The notes: a model not told the origin generated them from the letters alone. A DNA stretch of 64,000 bases from Pseudomonas wenzhouensis (GCF_021029445.1 NZ_CP072610.1:1984001-2048000), one strand, 5' to 3'. Counted from the stretch's first letter, positions 8,185 through 15,742 are shown. Made by a program: numbers and translations.

Positions 8185-8945
8185 TGTACAACATTCTTAT
8201 CAGTGGCGCAGCGTCGGGCATTGGCGCTGCCACTGCACGCCTGTTTCACGCACGTGGCTGGCGCGTCGGCCTGCTCGACGTCGATCAACGGGCGCTGACA
8301 GCCTTGGCCGCCGAGCTGGACGGCGCCTGGCATGCGCCGCTGGATGTGGTCGATGGCGCAGCGGTGAAGGCCGTGCTGGCCAGCTTCTGCACGCAGAGCG
8401 GTGGCCAGTTGCGCCTGCTGTTCAATGGCGCAGGTATCCTGCGCACCGGCGCCTTCGCCGATATCGAGCAGGAGCAGCATGCGCGCCTGGTACAGATCAA
8501 CGTGCTCGGCGTGCTCAACCTTTGCCATGCGGCCTATCCCTATCTCAAGGTCACGCCGCAGGCGCAGGTGATCAATATGGGGTCGGCTTCGGGGCTTTAC
8601 GGGGTACCGCAACTGGCCAGCTATTCAGCCAGCAAGTTCGCCGTGCGTGGGCTGACCGAGGCGCTGGAGCTGGAGTGGCGCGAGCATGGCATCCTTGTCG
8701 GTGACCTGATGCCGCCCTTCGTCGACACGCCGATGGTCCGCAGTCAGGCGCAGCGTCCGCCGGTGATGCGTCGCCTGGGCGTACGCCTGGAAGCCGAGCA
8801 GATCGCCGAAGCGGCCTGGCAGCAAGCTCATGCCAGTAAGGTACATCGTCCCGTAGGCATGCAATTCTGGCTGCTGCACACGCTCGGGCAGATCACCCCA
8901 GGCTGGATCAATCGGTTGCTCATGGCCTGGCTCAGCCGCCCATGA
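8184..8945 (+). CDS. Short-chain dehydrogenase/reductase
   Basis: A 253-residue classical SDR. The cofactor motif is GAASGIG near the N terminus with an Asp ending beta-2 ('VGLLDVDQRAL'), suggesting NAD(H); the catalytic set is the serine of 'NMGSASGLYG' and YSASK. The usual NNAG is changed to NGAG. The start codon overlaps the esterase stop by one base, so the three genes are translationally coupled. It probably oxidises or reduces the alcohol released by the esterase. It is the counterpart of Rv3085 in the mymA operon. The C-terminal residues ('LHTLGQITPGWINRLLMAWL') look hydrophobic and may touch the membrane. Confidence 0.88.
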   Translation: MYNILISGAASGIGAATARLFHARGWRVGLLDVDQRALTALAAELDGAWHAPLDVVDGAAVKAVLASFCTQSGGQLRLLFNGAGILRTGAFADIEQEQHARLVQINVLGVLNLCHAAYPYLKVTPQAQVINMGSASGLYGVPQLASYSASKFAVRGLTEALELEWREHGILVGDLMPPFVDTPMVRSQAQRPPVMRRLGVRLEAEQIAEAAWQQAHASKVHRPVGMQFWLLHTLGQITPGWINRLLMAWLSRP

Positions 8946-9258
8946 CTTCAGGCGCTGCTTGCAGACGGGCCAATGGCCGCTGGTCGCCGGCTTTGTCACA
9001 AGGCCTTTCTGCATAGCGCGCATCTCTCGCACAGCGGCTATTCTACGGATGACGGTTTCAGTTCGGCGTTCTGCCGGACAGTCGTCGATACGCTTGCAGT
9101 AGACACATCGAGCACCCGCTCGATTCTCGGGGCGGCGCCAAAGGGGGCTTTGAAACGCAGGTCGTTTCAGGGGTTCCCGCCAGGCGCCGCGACACCGTCC
9201 TTGGGGCGGTCGCATTGGGAAAGCGGTTAATCCATCCATAGCCTGAGAGGGGTCGTTT
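8946..9258. other. Intergenic region before the RraB-like gene
   Basis: About 310 bp with no convincing gene. It must hold the end of the monooxygenase operon and the promoter of the next gene. GC-rich inverted stretches are present but none ends in a thymine run, so I could not assign a terminator. A purine-rich GAGAGGGG just before 9259 is the ribosome-binding site of the following gene. Confidence 0.5.
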
Positions 9259-9603
9259 ATGAGCACAGCCTTCCACGAAGACTCCAGCACCCTGGTGTTG
9301 CGTCGCATGAAAGAAGGGGGATTCGACTTCGCCCAGTTTCACCCGATCGAGTTCTACGCCATCTTTCCTGACGAAGAACGGGCCAGGCTGGCCGCCAGAA
9401 ACTTTCGCGGCGAGTCGCTCAACGCCCAGATATCCGCCCGTGAGGACGGCATCTGGCACCTGCAAATCAGCAAAGTGATGTACGCCACCCATGCCGGTAT
9501 CGGCGAGTTCGAACATGACCTGGAATCCATCGTCGTCCCGCTGGGCGGCAAGATGGACGGCTGGGGCGTTACCCAGGAGGTGAAAGCGTCAGCCATGCTT
9601 TAG
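9259..9603 (+). CDS. RraB-like ribonuclease E inhibitor family protein
   Basis: A 114-residue cytoplasmic protein. The pattern 'LRRMKEGGFDFAQFHPIEFYAIFPDEERA' followed by a ferredoxin-like core and ending 'GGKMDGWGVTQEV' resembles the RraB/DUF695 family, whose E. coli member binds RNase E and slows decay of some RNAs. RraB of E. coli is longer and strongly acidic; this one is shorter and less acidic, so the family assignment is good but the function is only inferred. It stands alone, with a 12-bp perfect palindrome downstream. Confidence 0.7.
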   Translation: MSTAFHEDSSTLVLRRMKEGGFDFAQFHPIEFYAIFPDEERARLAARNFRGESLNAQISAREDGIWHLQISKVMYATHAGIGEFEHDLESIVVPLGGKMDGWGVTQEVKASAML

Positions 9604-9631
9604 GGACTGCTGTTGCGTCCATTAGCTCAGA

Positions 9632-9657
9632 CCATCGGCCGGCCAGCCGGCCGATGG
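9632..9657 (+). terminator. Strong 12-bp hairpin after the RraB-like gene
   Basis: CCATCGGCCGGC and its exact complement are separated by two bases, 29 bp after the stop. The tract that follows is CTTCAATTCC, poor in thymine, so termination efficiency is uncertain. It could also be a transcript-stabilising end. Confidence 0.5.
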
Positions 9658-9722
9658 CTTCAATTCCCAGCCCATCTCGACTTGCCCATCCTTCTCGCGC
9701 AGACTGCGCGGCGGAGGTACGT

Positions 9723-10430
9723 ATGGCCGATGTTCTGATCCTGACGCATATCGATTATTGCCCGCCCGCTCACCTGGCGCAGGTGCTGCAGACGCGTGGC
9801 TGCAGTTTCGACGTGCTGCGCGTCGACCTGGGTGAACTGCACGGTTACGACCTGGCGCGGCCCAAGGCAGTTGCCGTGATGGGCGGGCCGATGAGCGTCA
9901 ACGACCCGCTGCCCTGGATCGCCGAGGAAGTGGCGGCGCTGCAGCATTTTATCGCGCGCGACATACCCATCATCGGCCACTGCCTGGGCGGCCAACTGCT
10001 GGCCAAGGCGCTGGGCGCCAGCATCCGCCGCATGCCTTACACCGAGGCCGGTTGGCAGCGCATGCAGCGCCGTTCAGAGGCAACGGACAGTCCCTGGCTG
10101 GCGCATCTGCCCGAGTCGTTCAGCATCTTCCAGTGGCATGGCGACACCTTTGCCCTGCCTGACGGCGCCCAGCCGCTGCTGAGCAGCCACTGGTGCGACA
10201 ACCAGGCCTTCGCCTGGGGTGACAGGGTACTGGCGTTGCAAGGGCATCCGGAGATGACTGAGGAGTTGATCGCGCTCTGGCTCGACCACTGGGCACACCT
10301 GCTCGATGCCAGCCAGCCCAGCCAGCAACGTATCGACGAGATGCGCGAAGGCCTGAGCGAGAAGGTCAGGGCACTGAACCAGGTGGCCGAGGGTTTCTAC
10401 ACGCATTGGCTGAAACTGGCTGGACTTTGA
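9723..10430 (+). CDS. Class I glutamine amidotransferase domain protein
   Basis: A 235-residue single-domain triad glutamine amidotransferase of the GMP-synthase-like group. The nucleophile elbow is 'IIGHCLGGQLLAKALG' (Cys87), an oxyanion glycine pair lies in 'AVMGGPMSVND', and His-Glu come from 'LQGHPEMTEEL'. GGAGG at 9713-9717, five bases upstream, fixes the ATG at 9723. No synthetase partner is adjacent, so it probably acts as a free hydrolase or gamma-glutamyl-type enzyme; the real substrate is unknown. The gene ends 43 bp before the IS110-family element. Confidence 0.85.
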   Translation: MADVLILTHIDYCPPAHLAQVLQTRGCSFDVLRVDLGELHGYDLARPKAVAVMGGPMSVNDPLPWIAEEVAALQHFIARDIPIIGHCLGGQLLAKALGASIRRMPYTEAGWQRMQRRSEATDSPWLAHLPESFSIFQWHGDTFALPDGAQPLLSSHWCDNQAFAWGDRVLALQGHPEMTEELIALWLDHWAHLLDASQPSQQRIDEMREGLSEKVRALNQVAEGFYTHWLKLAGL

Positions 10431-10479
10431 TCCCCATTCGAGGCGCGGCTTCTATGGTTGGACTGCTATGCAGTAATTA

Positions 10480-10558
10480 CATGGACTCGCCCACGCCGAG
10501 GCGTCAATGCGCCACGGTGGCAGTCTAAGAAGCCAACGGCAGCGAGGGCGAGTCCATG
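10480..10558. repeat. 13-bp inverted repeat pair spanning the IS leader and transposase start
   Basis: CATGGACTCGCCC at 10480-10492 is repeated as its exact complement at 10546-10558, ending on the ATG of the transposase. The outer member is the element's left inverted repeat; the inner member is an extra copy in the orientation of the right end. In RNA the two could pair and hide the start codon. Confidence 0.75.
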
Positions 10559-11659
10559 AAAAAGCATACAGCAACTAATCAATCCCAGGCCTTAAACGAT
10601 CTATCGGCCTGCACGACAGTGGCAGTCGATCTTGCCAAGCGGGTCTTTCAGGTGGCGGGAGAAGACGTTCTTGGTCAGGTGCGTTACGAGGCGCGGATCA
10701 AGTCGCGTGAGGCGTTCTACGAGTTTCTGTGCAAGTTGCCGCCGAGTGTCGTCGTGCTGGTTGAAACTGGCCCAGGTGCTCAGGCGTGGGCACGGCAGCT
10801 ACAGGGGCAAGGCAACCTGGCGCGGATTCTTCCGGCTCGTCTCGTCGAGGGTCACCGCAGCGGTGCGAAGAATGATCGTAACGATGCCCTGTCGATCTTG
10901 CGCGCCGGTCGCGATAGCAAGATTTCAGCCGTGCCCATCAAAAGCGCTGCCTCGCTGGCCATGCAGGCGCTGCATCGCGCTCGGCAGGGTTATGTGCGTC
11001 GGCGTACGGCGATGAGTAATCAGATGCGCGGTTTGCTGCTGGAGCACGGCGTGGCTCTGGCGCAAGGCGATGCGGCTATCAGCCACGTGATACCGAGGGT
11101 GCTGGAAGATGCAACGCAGCCACTGCCGGAGATACTGCGGGAGTTGATCGACGAATTGCTGGGTGAATGGCGGCAATTGGGCGAACGCATCAACGTCTTG
11201 AGCGGGCGCTTGGAAGCTGCTGCGAACGCGGACAAGACCGCGAAACGACTGATGACGGTGCGCGGAGTCGGCCCGATCATCGCCACCGCGCTGCTGGCCA
11301 AGCAAACCGAACCTGAACGTTTCGCCAATGCCCGCTTATATGCGGCTTACTTCGGCATGGTGCCTGATCAGCACAGCAGCGGAGAAAAGATCCGCCTGGG
11401 CAAGATGAGCAAGCGAGGCGATGGCTACATGCGCAGCCTGATGATCCAGGGCGCGCATGCGGTCCTCCGACAACTACGGCCTGATTCGCAGCAACCGGAT
11501 GATCGCCGCTTGCTGGGCTGGCTGAGTCGCCTGGGGCGCAAAGAGGCGGCGGTGAGGTTAGCCAACCGCAACCTACGGATCGCCTGGGTGCTGCTACAGA
11601 ATGAACAGACTTATCAACGCCAGCCAGTTAATGACAGGCAGGCGGAAATGAGTCACTGA
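10556..11659 (+). CDS. IS110/IS1111 DEDD transposase
   Basis: A 367-residue recombinase. The N-terminal RuvC-like DEDD domain shows Asp25 in 'AVDLAKRVF', Glu70 in 'VETGPG' and Asp107/Asp110 in 'KNDRNDALSI'. The C-terminal Tnp20 domain has 'MTVRGVGPIIATALLA' and 'YFGMVPDQHSSGEKIRLG' with the conserved Ser pair. Full length and uninterrupted, so probably active. An additional copy of the inverted repeat covers its start codon (10546-10558). Family enzymes use a guide RNA made from the element's own non-coding end. Confidence 0.95.
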   Translation: MKKHTATNQSQALNDLSACTTVAVDLAKRVFQVAGEDVLGQVRYEARIKSREAFYEFLCKLPPSVVVLVETGPGAQAWARQLQGQGNLARILPARLVEGHRSGAKNDRNDALSILRAGRDSKISAVPIKSAASLAMQALHRARQGYVRRRTAMSNQMRGLLLEHGVALAQGDAAISHVIPRVLEDATQPLPEILRELIDELLGEWRQLGERINVLSGRLEAAANADKTAKRLMTVRGVGPIIATALLAKQTEPERFANARLYAAYFGMVPDQHSSGEKIRLGKMSKRGDGYMRSLMIQGAHAVLRQLRPDSQQPDDRRLLGWLSRLGRKEAAVRLANRNLRIAWVLLQNEQTYQRQPVNDRQAEMSH

Positions 11660-11897
11660 TCCACCGAGTTCTGCCACCGGGGCGCGAAGTCGCTCCAACC
11701 TCTGCTAGAAAACATTGACCCCAGGTAAGACCGTTGCGGATTGATGCCTTGGCTCCTACTGGCCTTCGAGGTCTGAATGTAATAGGCATACCGCAAGCTC
11801 ACACAATGTTGGCCAGAAGCTGATGACAGCTTCCTCGAATAGGCCTGATACATAGATGCAGCCGGGTAGCAGTGTTGAAAAGCAGGTTTGACAGTGG
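11660..11897 (+). ncRNA. Candidate seekRNA/bridge RNA region of the IS1111 element
   Basis: Non-coding segment between the transposase stop and the right inverted repeat. IS1111-type elements are known to encode their guide RNA here. GGCTCCTACTG at 11751-11761 is exactly complementary to CAGTAGGAGCC, the insertion site reconstructed by joining 10471-10473 to 11913 onward. About 16 bases later, ATGTAAT (11777-11783) is complementary to ATTACAT in the element's own left end (10476-10482). This is the arrangement expected of a target-pairing and a donor-pairing segment. Transcript ends and fold were not determined. Confidence 0.6.
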
Positions 11898-11992
11898 GGG
11901 CGAGTCCATACATAGGAGCCCCGCCCTGGGGCGAGGCCTTTGCGGCGCCAGGATCTAGAGTCGTATGCGTCTGGGCATCCCGTCTTGCGCAA

Positions 11993-13540
11993 CTAAACCA
12001 GTCGCCACCTATGCGGCAGCAGCTCCGCAATCTCACTTGCCCGCTGCGTCGGCAGGCGCGTGAGGACGTCCTTCAAATAGGCGTACGGGTCATGCCCGTT
12101 GAGTCGAGCTGACTGGATCAAACTCATGATCGCCGCTGCCCGTTTACCGCTGCGCAGTGAACCTGCAAAGAGCCAGTTCTTGCGCCCCAACGCCCATGGC
12201 CGGATCTGGTTCTCTGCCCAATTATTGTCAATGGGTACGGCGCCGTCATCGAGATAGCGCGACAGCGCCGTCCAGCGTTTGAGGCTGTAATCCAATGCTT
12301 TGCTGATGGCCGAGCCATCGTGCACAAGTAGGCGCTGGGTGATCATCCAGGCATGCAAAGCGTCCATCACCGGTACGGCTTTCTCTTGTCGTATTCGGCG
12401 GCGTAAATCCGGTTCTAGGTCGCGGACTTCATGCTCGATTTCGTACAGCAGCTGGATGTACCTCAAGGCCTGCTCGGCAAGCTGGCTTTTATTGGTGGCG
12501 TGTAGCTCGAAGAATTTGCGCCGGGCGTGGGCCATGCAGCCGATCTCGGTGACACCTTGCTCGAAGCTGGCCTTGTAGCCTGCGAAGTCGTCGCAGACCA
12601 GATTGCCATTCCACTGACCAAGAAAATTGCGCGCATGCTCGCCGGCACGGCTGGGACTGAAGTCGTACACCACGGCCTTCAGATCGGCGAAGGGTGTGGT
12701 GCTGTAGGCCCAGACGTAAGCCCGATGGGTTTTCTTCTCGCCTGGGGTGAGCATTTGCACCGGGGTTTCGTCAGCGTGGATCACGCGTTGGCCCAGCACG
12801 GCTTCGCGCAGGGCATCGACTAGCGGCTGGAGCTGCACGCCGGTTTGTCCGACCCACTGCGCCAGTGTCGAGCGAGCGATGGCCAGGCCGGCACGGCCAA
12901 AGATTTTCTCTTGCCGATATAGTGGCAAGTGGTCGGCGAATTTGGCCACCATCACGTGAGCCAGAAGGCCGGCGGTTGGGATGCCCTTGTCTATCACCTG
13001 AGCCGGAACCGGTGCCTGGATCAGGGTTTCGCACTGATCGCAGACCCATTTGCCACGGATGTGCCGCTCAACGGTGAACACGCCCGGTGTGTAGTCGAGT
13101 TTCTCGCTGACATCCTCACCGATACGCTTGAGCGCGCAACCGCACTGGCAGTGGCTGTTATCGGGTTCATGGTGGATCAGAGTGCGTGGAAACTGTGGCG
13201 GCAAGGCGGTGCGCTTAGGTTTTTGCCGAACCTCAGTCGAAGCGGGAGCAGGTTTCAGCGCTTCAAGTTCTGCTTCGATGGCCGCAATGTCGGTGTCGAC
13301 CAGGTCATCAAGCAGACTGACTTGATCCGGGCTCAATTGCTCGCTGCGCTTGGCAAACTTGCAGCGCTTGAGCTGTGCAATCTCGTGGGTCAGCTTTTCG
13401 ATAAGCGTTTGGTCGCGGTGGATCTTCTTGCCCATTGTCTCGACTTTCTGATCGAGACTCTCGACACGTTGCATCAACTGCGCCGCCAGAGCGCGCAGTT
13501 GTTCAGGGGTCAGTTGGTCTAGATTGGGCAGCGAAGTCAT
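11993..13540 (-). CDS. tnpC: IS66 transposase TnpC
   Basis: The catalytic protein of the IS66 element, 515 residues. It has an N-terminal leucine-rich coiled region, a zinc-binding 'CQCGCALKRIGEDVSEKLDY' and 'WVCDQCE', and a DDE core: Asp in 'VIHADETPVQML', Asp in 'LVCDDFAGYKAS' and Glu in 'NNWAENQIRPWALGRKNWLF'. The start at 13540 (MTSLPNLDQLTPEQL) is more plausible than an upstream in-frame codon. Frame complete. Confidence 0.95.
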   Translation of the reverse strand: MTSLPNLDQLTPEQLRALAAQLMQRVESLDQKVETMGKKIHRDQTLIEKLTHEIAQLKRCKFAKRSEQLSPDQVSLLDDLVDTDIAAIEAELEALKPAPASTEVRQKPKRTALPPQFPRTLIHHEPDNSHCQCGCALKRIGEDVSEKLDYTPGVFTVERHIRGKWVCDQCETLIQAPVPAQVIDKGIPTAGLLAHVMVAKFADHLPLYRQEKIFGRAGLAIARSTLAQWVGQTGVQLQPLVDALREAVLGQRVIHADETPVQMLTPGEKKTHRAYVWAYSTTPFADLKAVVYDFSPSRAGEHARNFLGQWNGNLVCDDFAGYKASFEQGVTEIGCMAHARRKFFELHATNKSQLAEQALRYIQLLYEIEHEVRDLEPDLRRRIRQEKAVPVMDALHAWMITQRLLVHDGSAISKALDYSLKRWTALSRYLDDGAVPIDNNWAENQIRPWALGRKNWLFAGSLRSGKRAAAIMSLIQSARLNGHDPYAYLKDVLTRLPTQRASEIAELLPHRWRLV

Positions 13541-13621
13541 GCCGCCGATTTTGCCCGAGCAGGCTAAACCCGACGAGAGGCTCATCGGACAATTGCACGG
13601 TCAGGCAGGCCATGGCAGGCA

Positions 13622-13957
13622 TCACAGAATAGAAATTGCGCTATCCGGGCCAAGTCGTTGCCAGGGTAAACCCAGCACCAGGGCGTGTAGTTGTTCGGCA
13701 CCCAATTCCATCTGAGAGCCGTGTCGAGAACCGGGCCAGAAGAACTTGCCTTGATGCAGGCGCCGCGCCGCCAACCAAATACCCAACCCGTCGTGCACCA
13801 GCACTTTCATCCGATTGGCGCGGCGATTGGCAAACAGATAAGCACAGTGCGGCTGCGCCGCACCGAACACCGCCACCACCCGCGCCATTGCGGTGTCGGT
13901 GCCAGCACGCATGTCCATCGGCTCGGTGGCAAGCCAGATGGAGTCGATGCGGATCAT
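13622..13957 (-). CDS. tnpB: IS66 accessory protein TnpB (Orf2)
   Basis: A 111-residue protein of the IS66 Orf2 family, required together with TnpA for transposition but of unknown biochemical role. The signature is 'MRAGTDTAMARV' followed by 'CAYLFANRRANRMKVLVHDGLGIWLAARRLHQGKFFWP'. Its ATG overlaps the tnpA stop in an ATGA arrangement, so translation is coupled. Confidence 0.93.
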   Translation of the reverse strand: MIRIDSIWLATEPMDMRAGTDTAMARVVAVFGAAQPHCAYLFANRRANRMKVLVHDGLGIWLAARRLHQGKFFWPGSRHGSQMELGAEQLHALVLGLPWQRLGPDSAISIL

Positions 13958-14286
13958 CGCAGCAGATCTCGCAGAAAGGTCGCGCAGGCAGCGGCGCTTT
14001 CGGTCGGCCAGTTCACTTTGATGGTACCGCGCGGGTGTGGGATTTCCAGACAGATAGTCGATGACGCGGAGTCCGACTTTGCCCCGATAGCCTGCAAAGA
14101 CAGAGGAATGAAAGCAGGTTGCAGCGCCATGGCTTTCTGCGTGTGCACTCGGATCCATTTATGGACGAGGTTTGCGTTGAGGCTGTGGCTCAGCGCAACG
14201 CTGGCAATCGAGGCCCCGGGCTGGGCGCACTCTTGAATAATCTGGGCCTTGAAGGATCTGGAGTAGGAACGGCGTTGTGGCTGCAT
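13954..14286 (-). CDS. tnpA: IS66 accessory protein TnpA (Orf1)
   Basis: A 110-residue DNA-binding protein with an IS3/IS66-Orf1-type helix-turn-helix ('RSYSRSFKAQIIQECAQPGASIASVALSHSLNANLVHKWI'). It is the first gene of the tnpABC operon. The nested IS5-family element lies 23 bp upstream of its ATG and separates it from the native leader and inverted repeat, so its original promoter is probably cut off. Confidence 0.92.
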   Translation of the reverse strand: MQPQRRSYSRSFKAQIIQECAQPGASIASVALSHSLNANLVHKWIRVHTQKAMALQPAFIPLSLQAIGAKSDSASSTICLEIPHPRGTIKVNWPTESAAACATFLRDLLR

Positions 14287-14308
14287 GAAAGACCCGCTTA
14301 AAAGGCTA

Positions 14309-15163
14309 GGGTCTGTTGCCGTTTCACATGGGTAACCAGAGAAAGGCACAGGCCATGGCCACGACGCTTTCGTAATTTCTCTTGAGTTTGTCGAACCGAG
14401 ATGCCACAGCCCGGTAGTGCTTTAGCCGGGCGAAGGCGTTCTCCACCAAGTGCCGATTGCGGTAAAGACCTCTGTCCAGATCCGCGTTGCCTTTCACGGA
14501 GTTACGCCTTCTCGGGATCACGGCCTTGGCCCCTTGTTGCTCAATCTGCTCCCGAACTCTCTCGCTGTCATAGCCCTTATCCGCGACGATGGTTTCTGCC
14601 TCCGGGAGCTTGGCAATCAATGCGGGAGCCTGGGTGCAATCATTGATTTGACCGCCCGTAATTTCAAACTCGATGGGCAGTCCATGAGCATCAACTGCCA
14701 GGTGAATCTTGCTGGTATTGCCAGCTCGACTTTTTCCTATGGCCTCATCGTTGCCACTGGCAGCACCTGCACTGTGCTGGTGAGCCTTGGCATAGCTGCC
14801 ATCAATGAACACCCATTCCATGTCAGGCTGCGCCACAAGCACCTTGAAAACCTTGAGCCATTTTCCAGTTGCGGACCACGCATTGAAGCGTTTGTAGACC
14901 TTATTCCAGTTCCCGAACGCCTTGGGTAGATCTCTCCAGGGGCATCCCGTACGCATGCGGTACAGCATGCCCTCCACGGTCATTCGTAGATCACGCTTGT
15001 TGTAGATGGCCTTGTGCAGCAGAATTTCCCGCAGCTTCGACCAATGCTCATCACTGAGCAGTAATCGGGGCATTGCAAACTCGTATCGATGTTGGGTCAG
15101 AGCTTCAAAGATACGAGTTTGCTCATATATATCAATTGGTTAGCACGAAACGGCAACAGACCC
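14309..15163 (-). mobile_element. IS5-family element nested in IS66
   Basis: An 855-bp element with perfect 17-bp terminal inverted repeats GGGTCTGTTGCCGTTTC (14309-14325 and its complement at 15147-15163). A TA dinucleotide flanks each end (14307-14308 and 15164-15165), the duplication typical of the IS427 subgroup. It encodes one leftward transposase. Its position inside the IS66 leader shows that it arrived after the IS66. Confidence 0.9.
14324..15073 (-). CDS. IS5-family (IS427-like) transposase
   Basis: A 249-residue DDE transposase in a single frame, from 'MPRLLLSDEHWSKLREILLHK'. Catalytic residues are visible in 'VFIDGSYAKAHQHSAGA', 'TIVADKGYDSERVREQI' and 'HLVENAFARLKHYRAVASRFDK'. 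Most IS427-group elements make the protein by frameshifting between two frames; here a single uninterrupted frame codes for all of it. Confidence 0.94.
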   Translation of the reverse strand: MPRLLLSDEHWSKLREILLHKAIYNKRDLRMTVEGMLYRMRTGCPWRDLPKAFGNWNKVYKRFNAWSATGKWLKVFKVLVAQPDMEWVFIDGSYAKAHQHSAGAASGNDEAIGKSRAGNTSKIHLAVDAHGLPIEFEITGGQINDCTQAPALIAKLPEAETIVADKGYDSERVREQIEQQGAKAVIPRRRNSVKGNADLDRGLYRNRHLVENAFARLKHYRAVASRFDKLKRNYESVVAMACAFLWLPM

Positions 15164-15169
15164 TAGAAA

Positions 15170-15198
15170 TGGTGTCCACTTAAATCAGGTGGACACCA
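15170..15198. other. 10-bp hairpin in the severed IS66 leader
   Basis: TGGTGTCCAC and its exact complement are separated by nine bases. Removing the nested IS5 places it just upstream of tnpA, inside the IS66 leader. It may be an operator or a leader hairpin of the element; there is no thymine run. Confidence 0.45.
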
Positions 15199-15275
15199 TC
15201 GCCTTTGGCGTCGGGGCAGGAAGGTGTGTTGGCCGGACGGATACCTAGAGTCGTCAGCGCTAGTGTCTCCGGTTA

Positions 15276-15683
15276 CTACGGCCCCCAATAATTGAAGTAG
15301 TAGATATTGCCGGGTCTGATCTCGATATCGATCTCCCCGCCGCACTGGATCGTACGCGTCCCCGGCATGACTTCCCCAGCCTCGTGAAGCCGGTGAGGCC
15401 AGCGATTGCCATCTACCGAGAGCGACCCGCAGCCACCACCGTTATCGTGTTCAATCACCAGGTAGGTCTTGCCATCCGTGGATGGCTTGTAGCGGCCTCT
15501 GAACTCATAAGTGGCGTCCGCATCGCTGTCCTCGGTATCGCGGCAGCAACGAAAACATAAATGGCCTGTTCCGCCAGTATCTGCCCAAGGGCACAGATGC
15601 ATTACAACAGAACAAACGGCCGCGTAAGCACTTGACTTCAAGTGCCTCATCGAAGGTAAGAGTGAGCTGATGCAGTAGGCCAT
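15276..15683 (-). CDS. Hypothetical cysteine-rich protein, N terminus uncertain
   Basis: I do not recognise this 135-codon frame. The last ~85 residues look like a small secreted beta-rich domain ('TYEFRGRYKPSTDGKTYLVIEHDNGGG', ending 'IRPGNIYYFNYWGP'). The first ~45 residues are Cys-rich and irregular, and no candidate ATG has a ribosome-binding site. A conserved tail with a degenerate head, next to an IS66 insertion at 15245, suggests the 3' part of a damaged lipoprotein-like gene. It may therefore be a pseudogene. Confidence 0.4.
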   Translation of the reverse strand: MAYCISSLLPSMRHLKSSAYAAVCSVVMHLCPWADTGGTGHLCFRCCRDTEDSDADATYEFRGRYKPSTDGKTYLVIEHDNGGGCGSLSVDGNRWPHRLHEAGEVMPGTRTIQCGGEIDIEIRPGNIYYFNYWGP

Positions 15684-15742
15684 GGCTAAGCGGCATGATG
15701 CTTCAGATTCAACTCAAGTTCAGCACGGAAGGGGCAATAGTA

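Larger units (their letters stand above)
10474..11912 (+). mobile_element. IS110-family element, IS1111 subgroup
   Basis: About 1.44 kb. Boundaries are inferred from perfect 12-bp subterminal inverted repeats, ATGGACTCGCCC at 10481-10492 and GGGCGAGTCCAT at 11898-11909, with seven bases outside on the left and three on the right, the spacing known for IS1111-type elements. There is no target duplication, as expected. Joining the flanks gives CAG|TAGGAGCC, so it sits at the edge of a TAGGAGCCCCGCCC palindromic repeat also found at 62780. The transposase gene is intact and a 238-bp non-coding segment follows it. Confidence 0.82.
11963..15244 (-). mobile_element. IS66-family element with 8-bp target duplication, carrying a nested IS5
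   Basis: Ends are GTATGCGTCTGGGCA at 11963 and, inverted at 15244, GTATCCGTCCGGCCA (12 of 15 identical). Both are flanked by the 8-bp direct repeat CTAGAGTC (11955-11962 and 15245-15252), the duplication length known for IS66. The element codes leftward for TnpA, TnpB and TnpC. Subtracting the nested IS5 and its duplicated TA leaves about 2.43 kb, standard for the family. It lies 42 bp from the IS1111-type element. Confidence 0.88.

Noticed and set aside
9632..9657. Palindrome as a regulator operator for the amidotransferase gene
   Set aside because: It follows a stop codon and is too GC-rich and self-complementary for a typical operator; a transcript-end hairpin is simpler.
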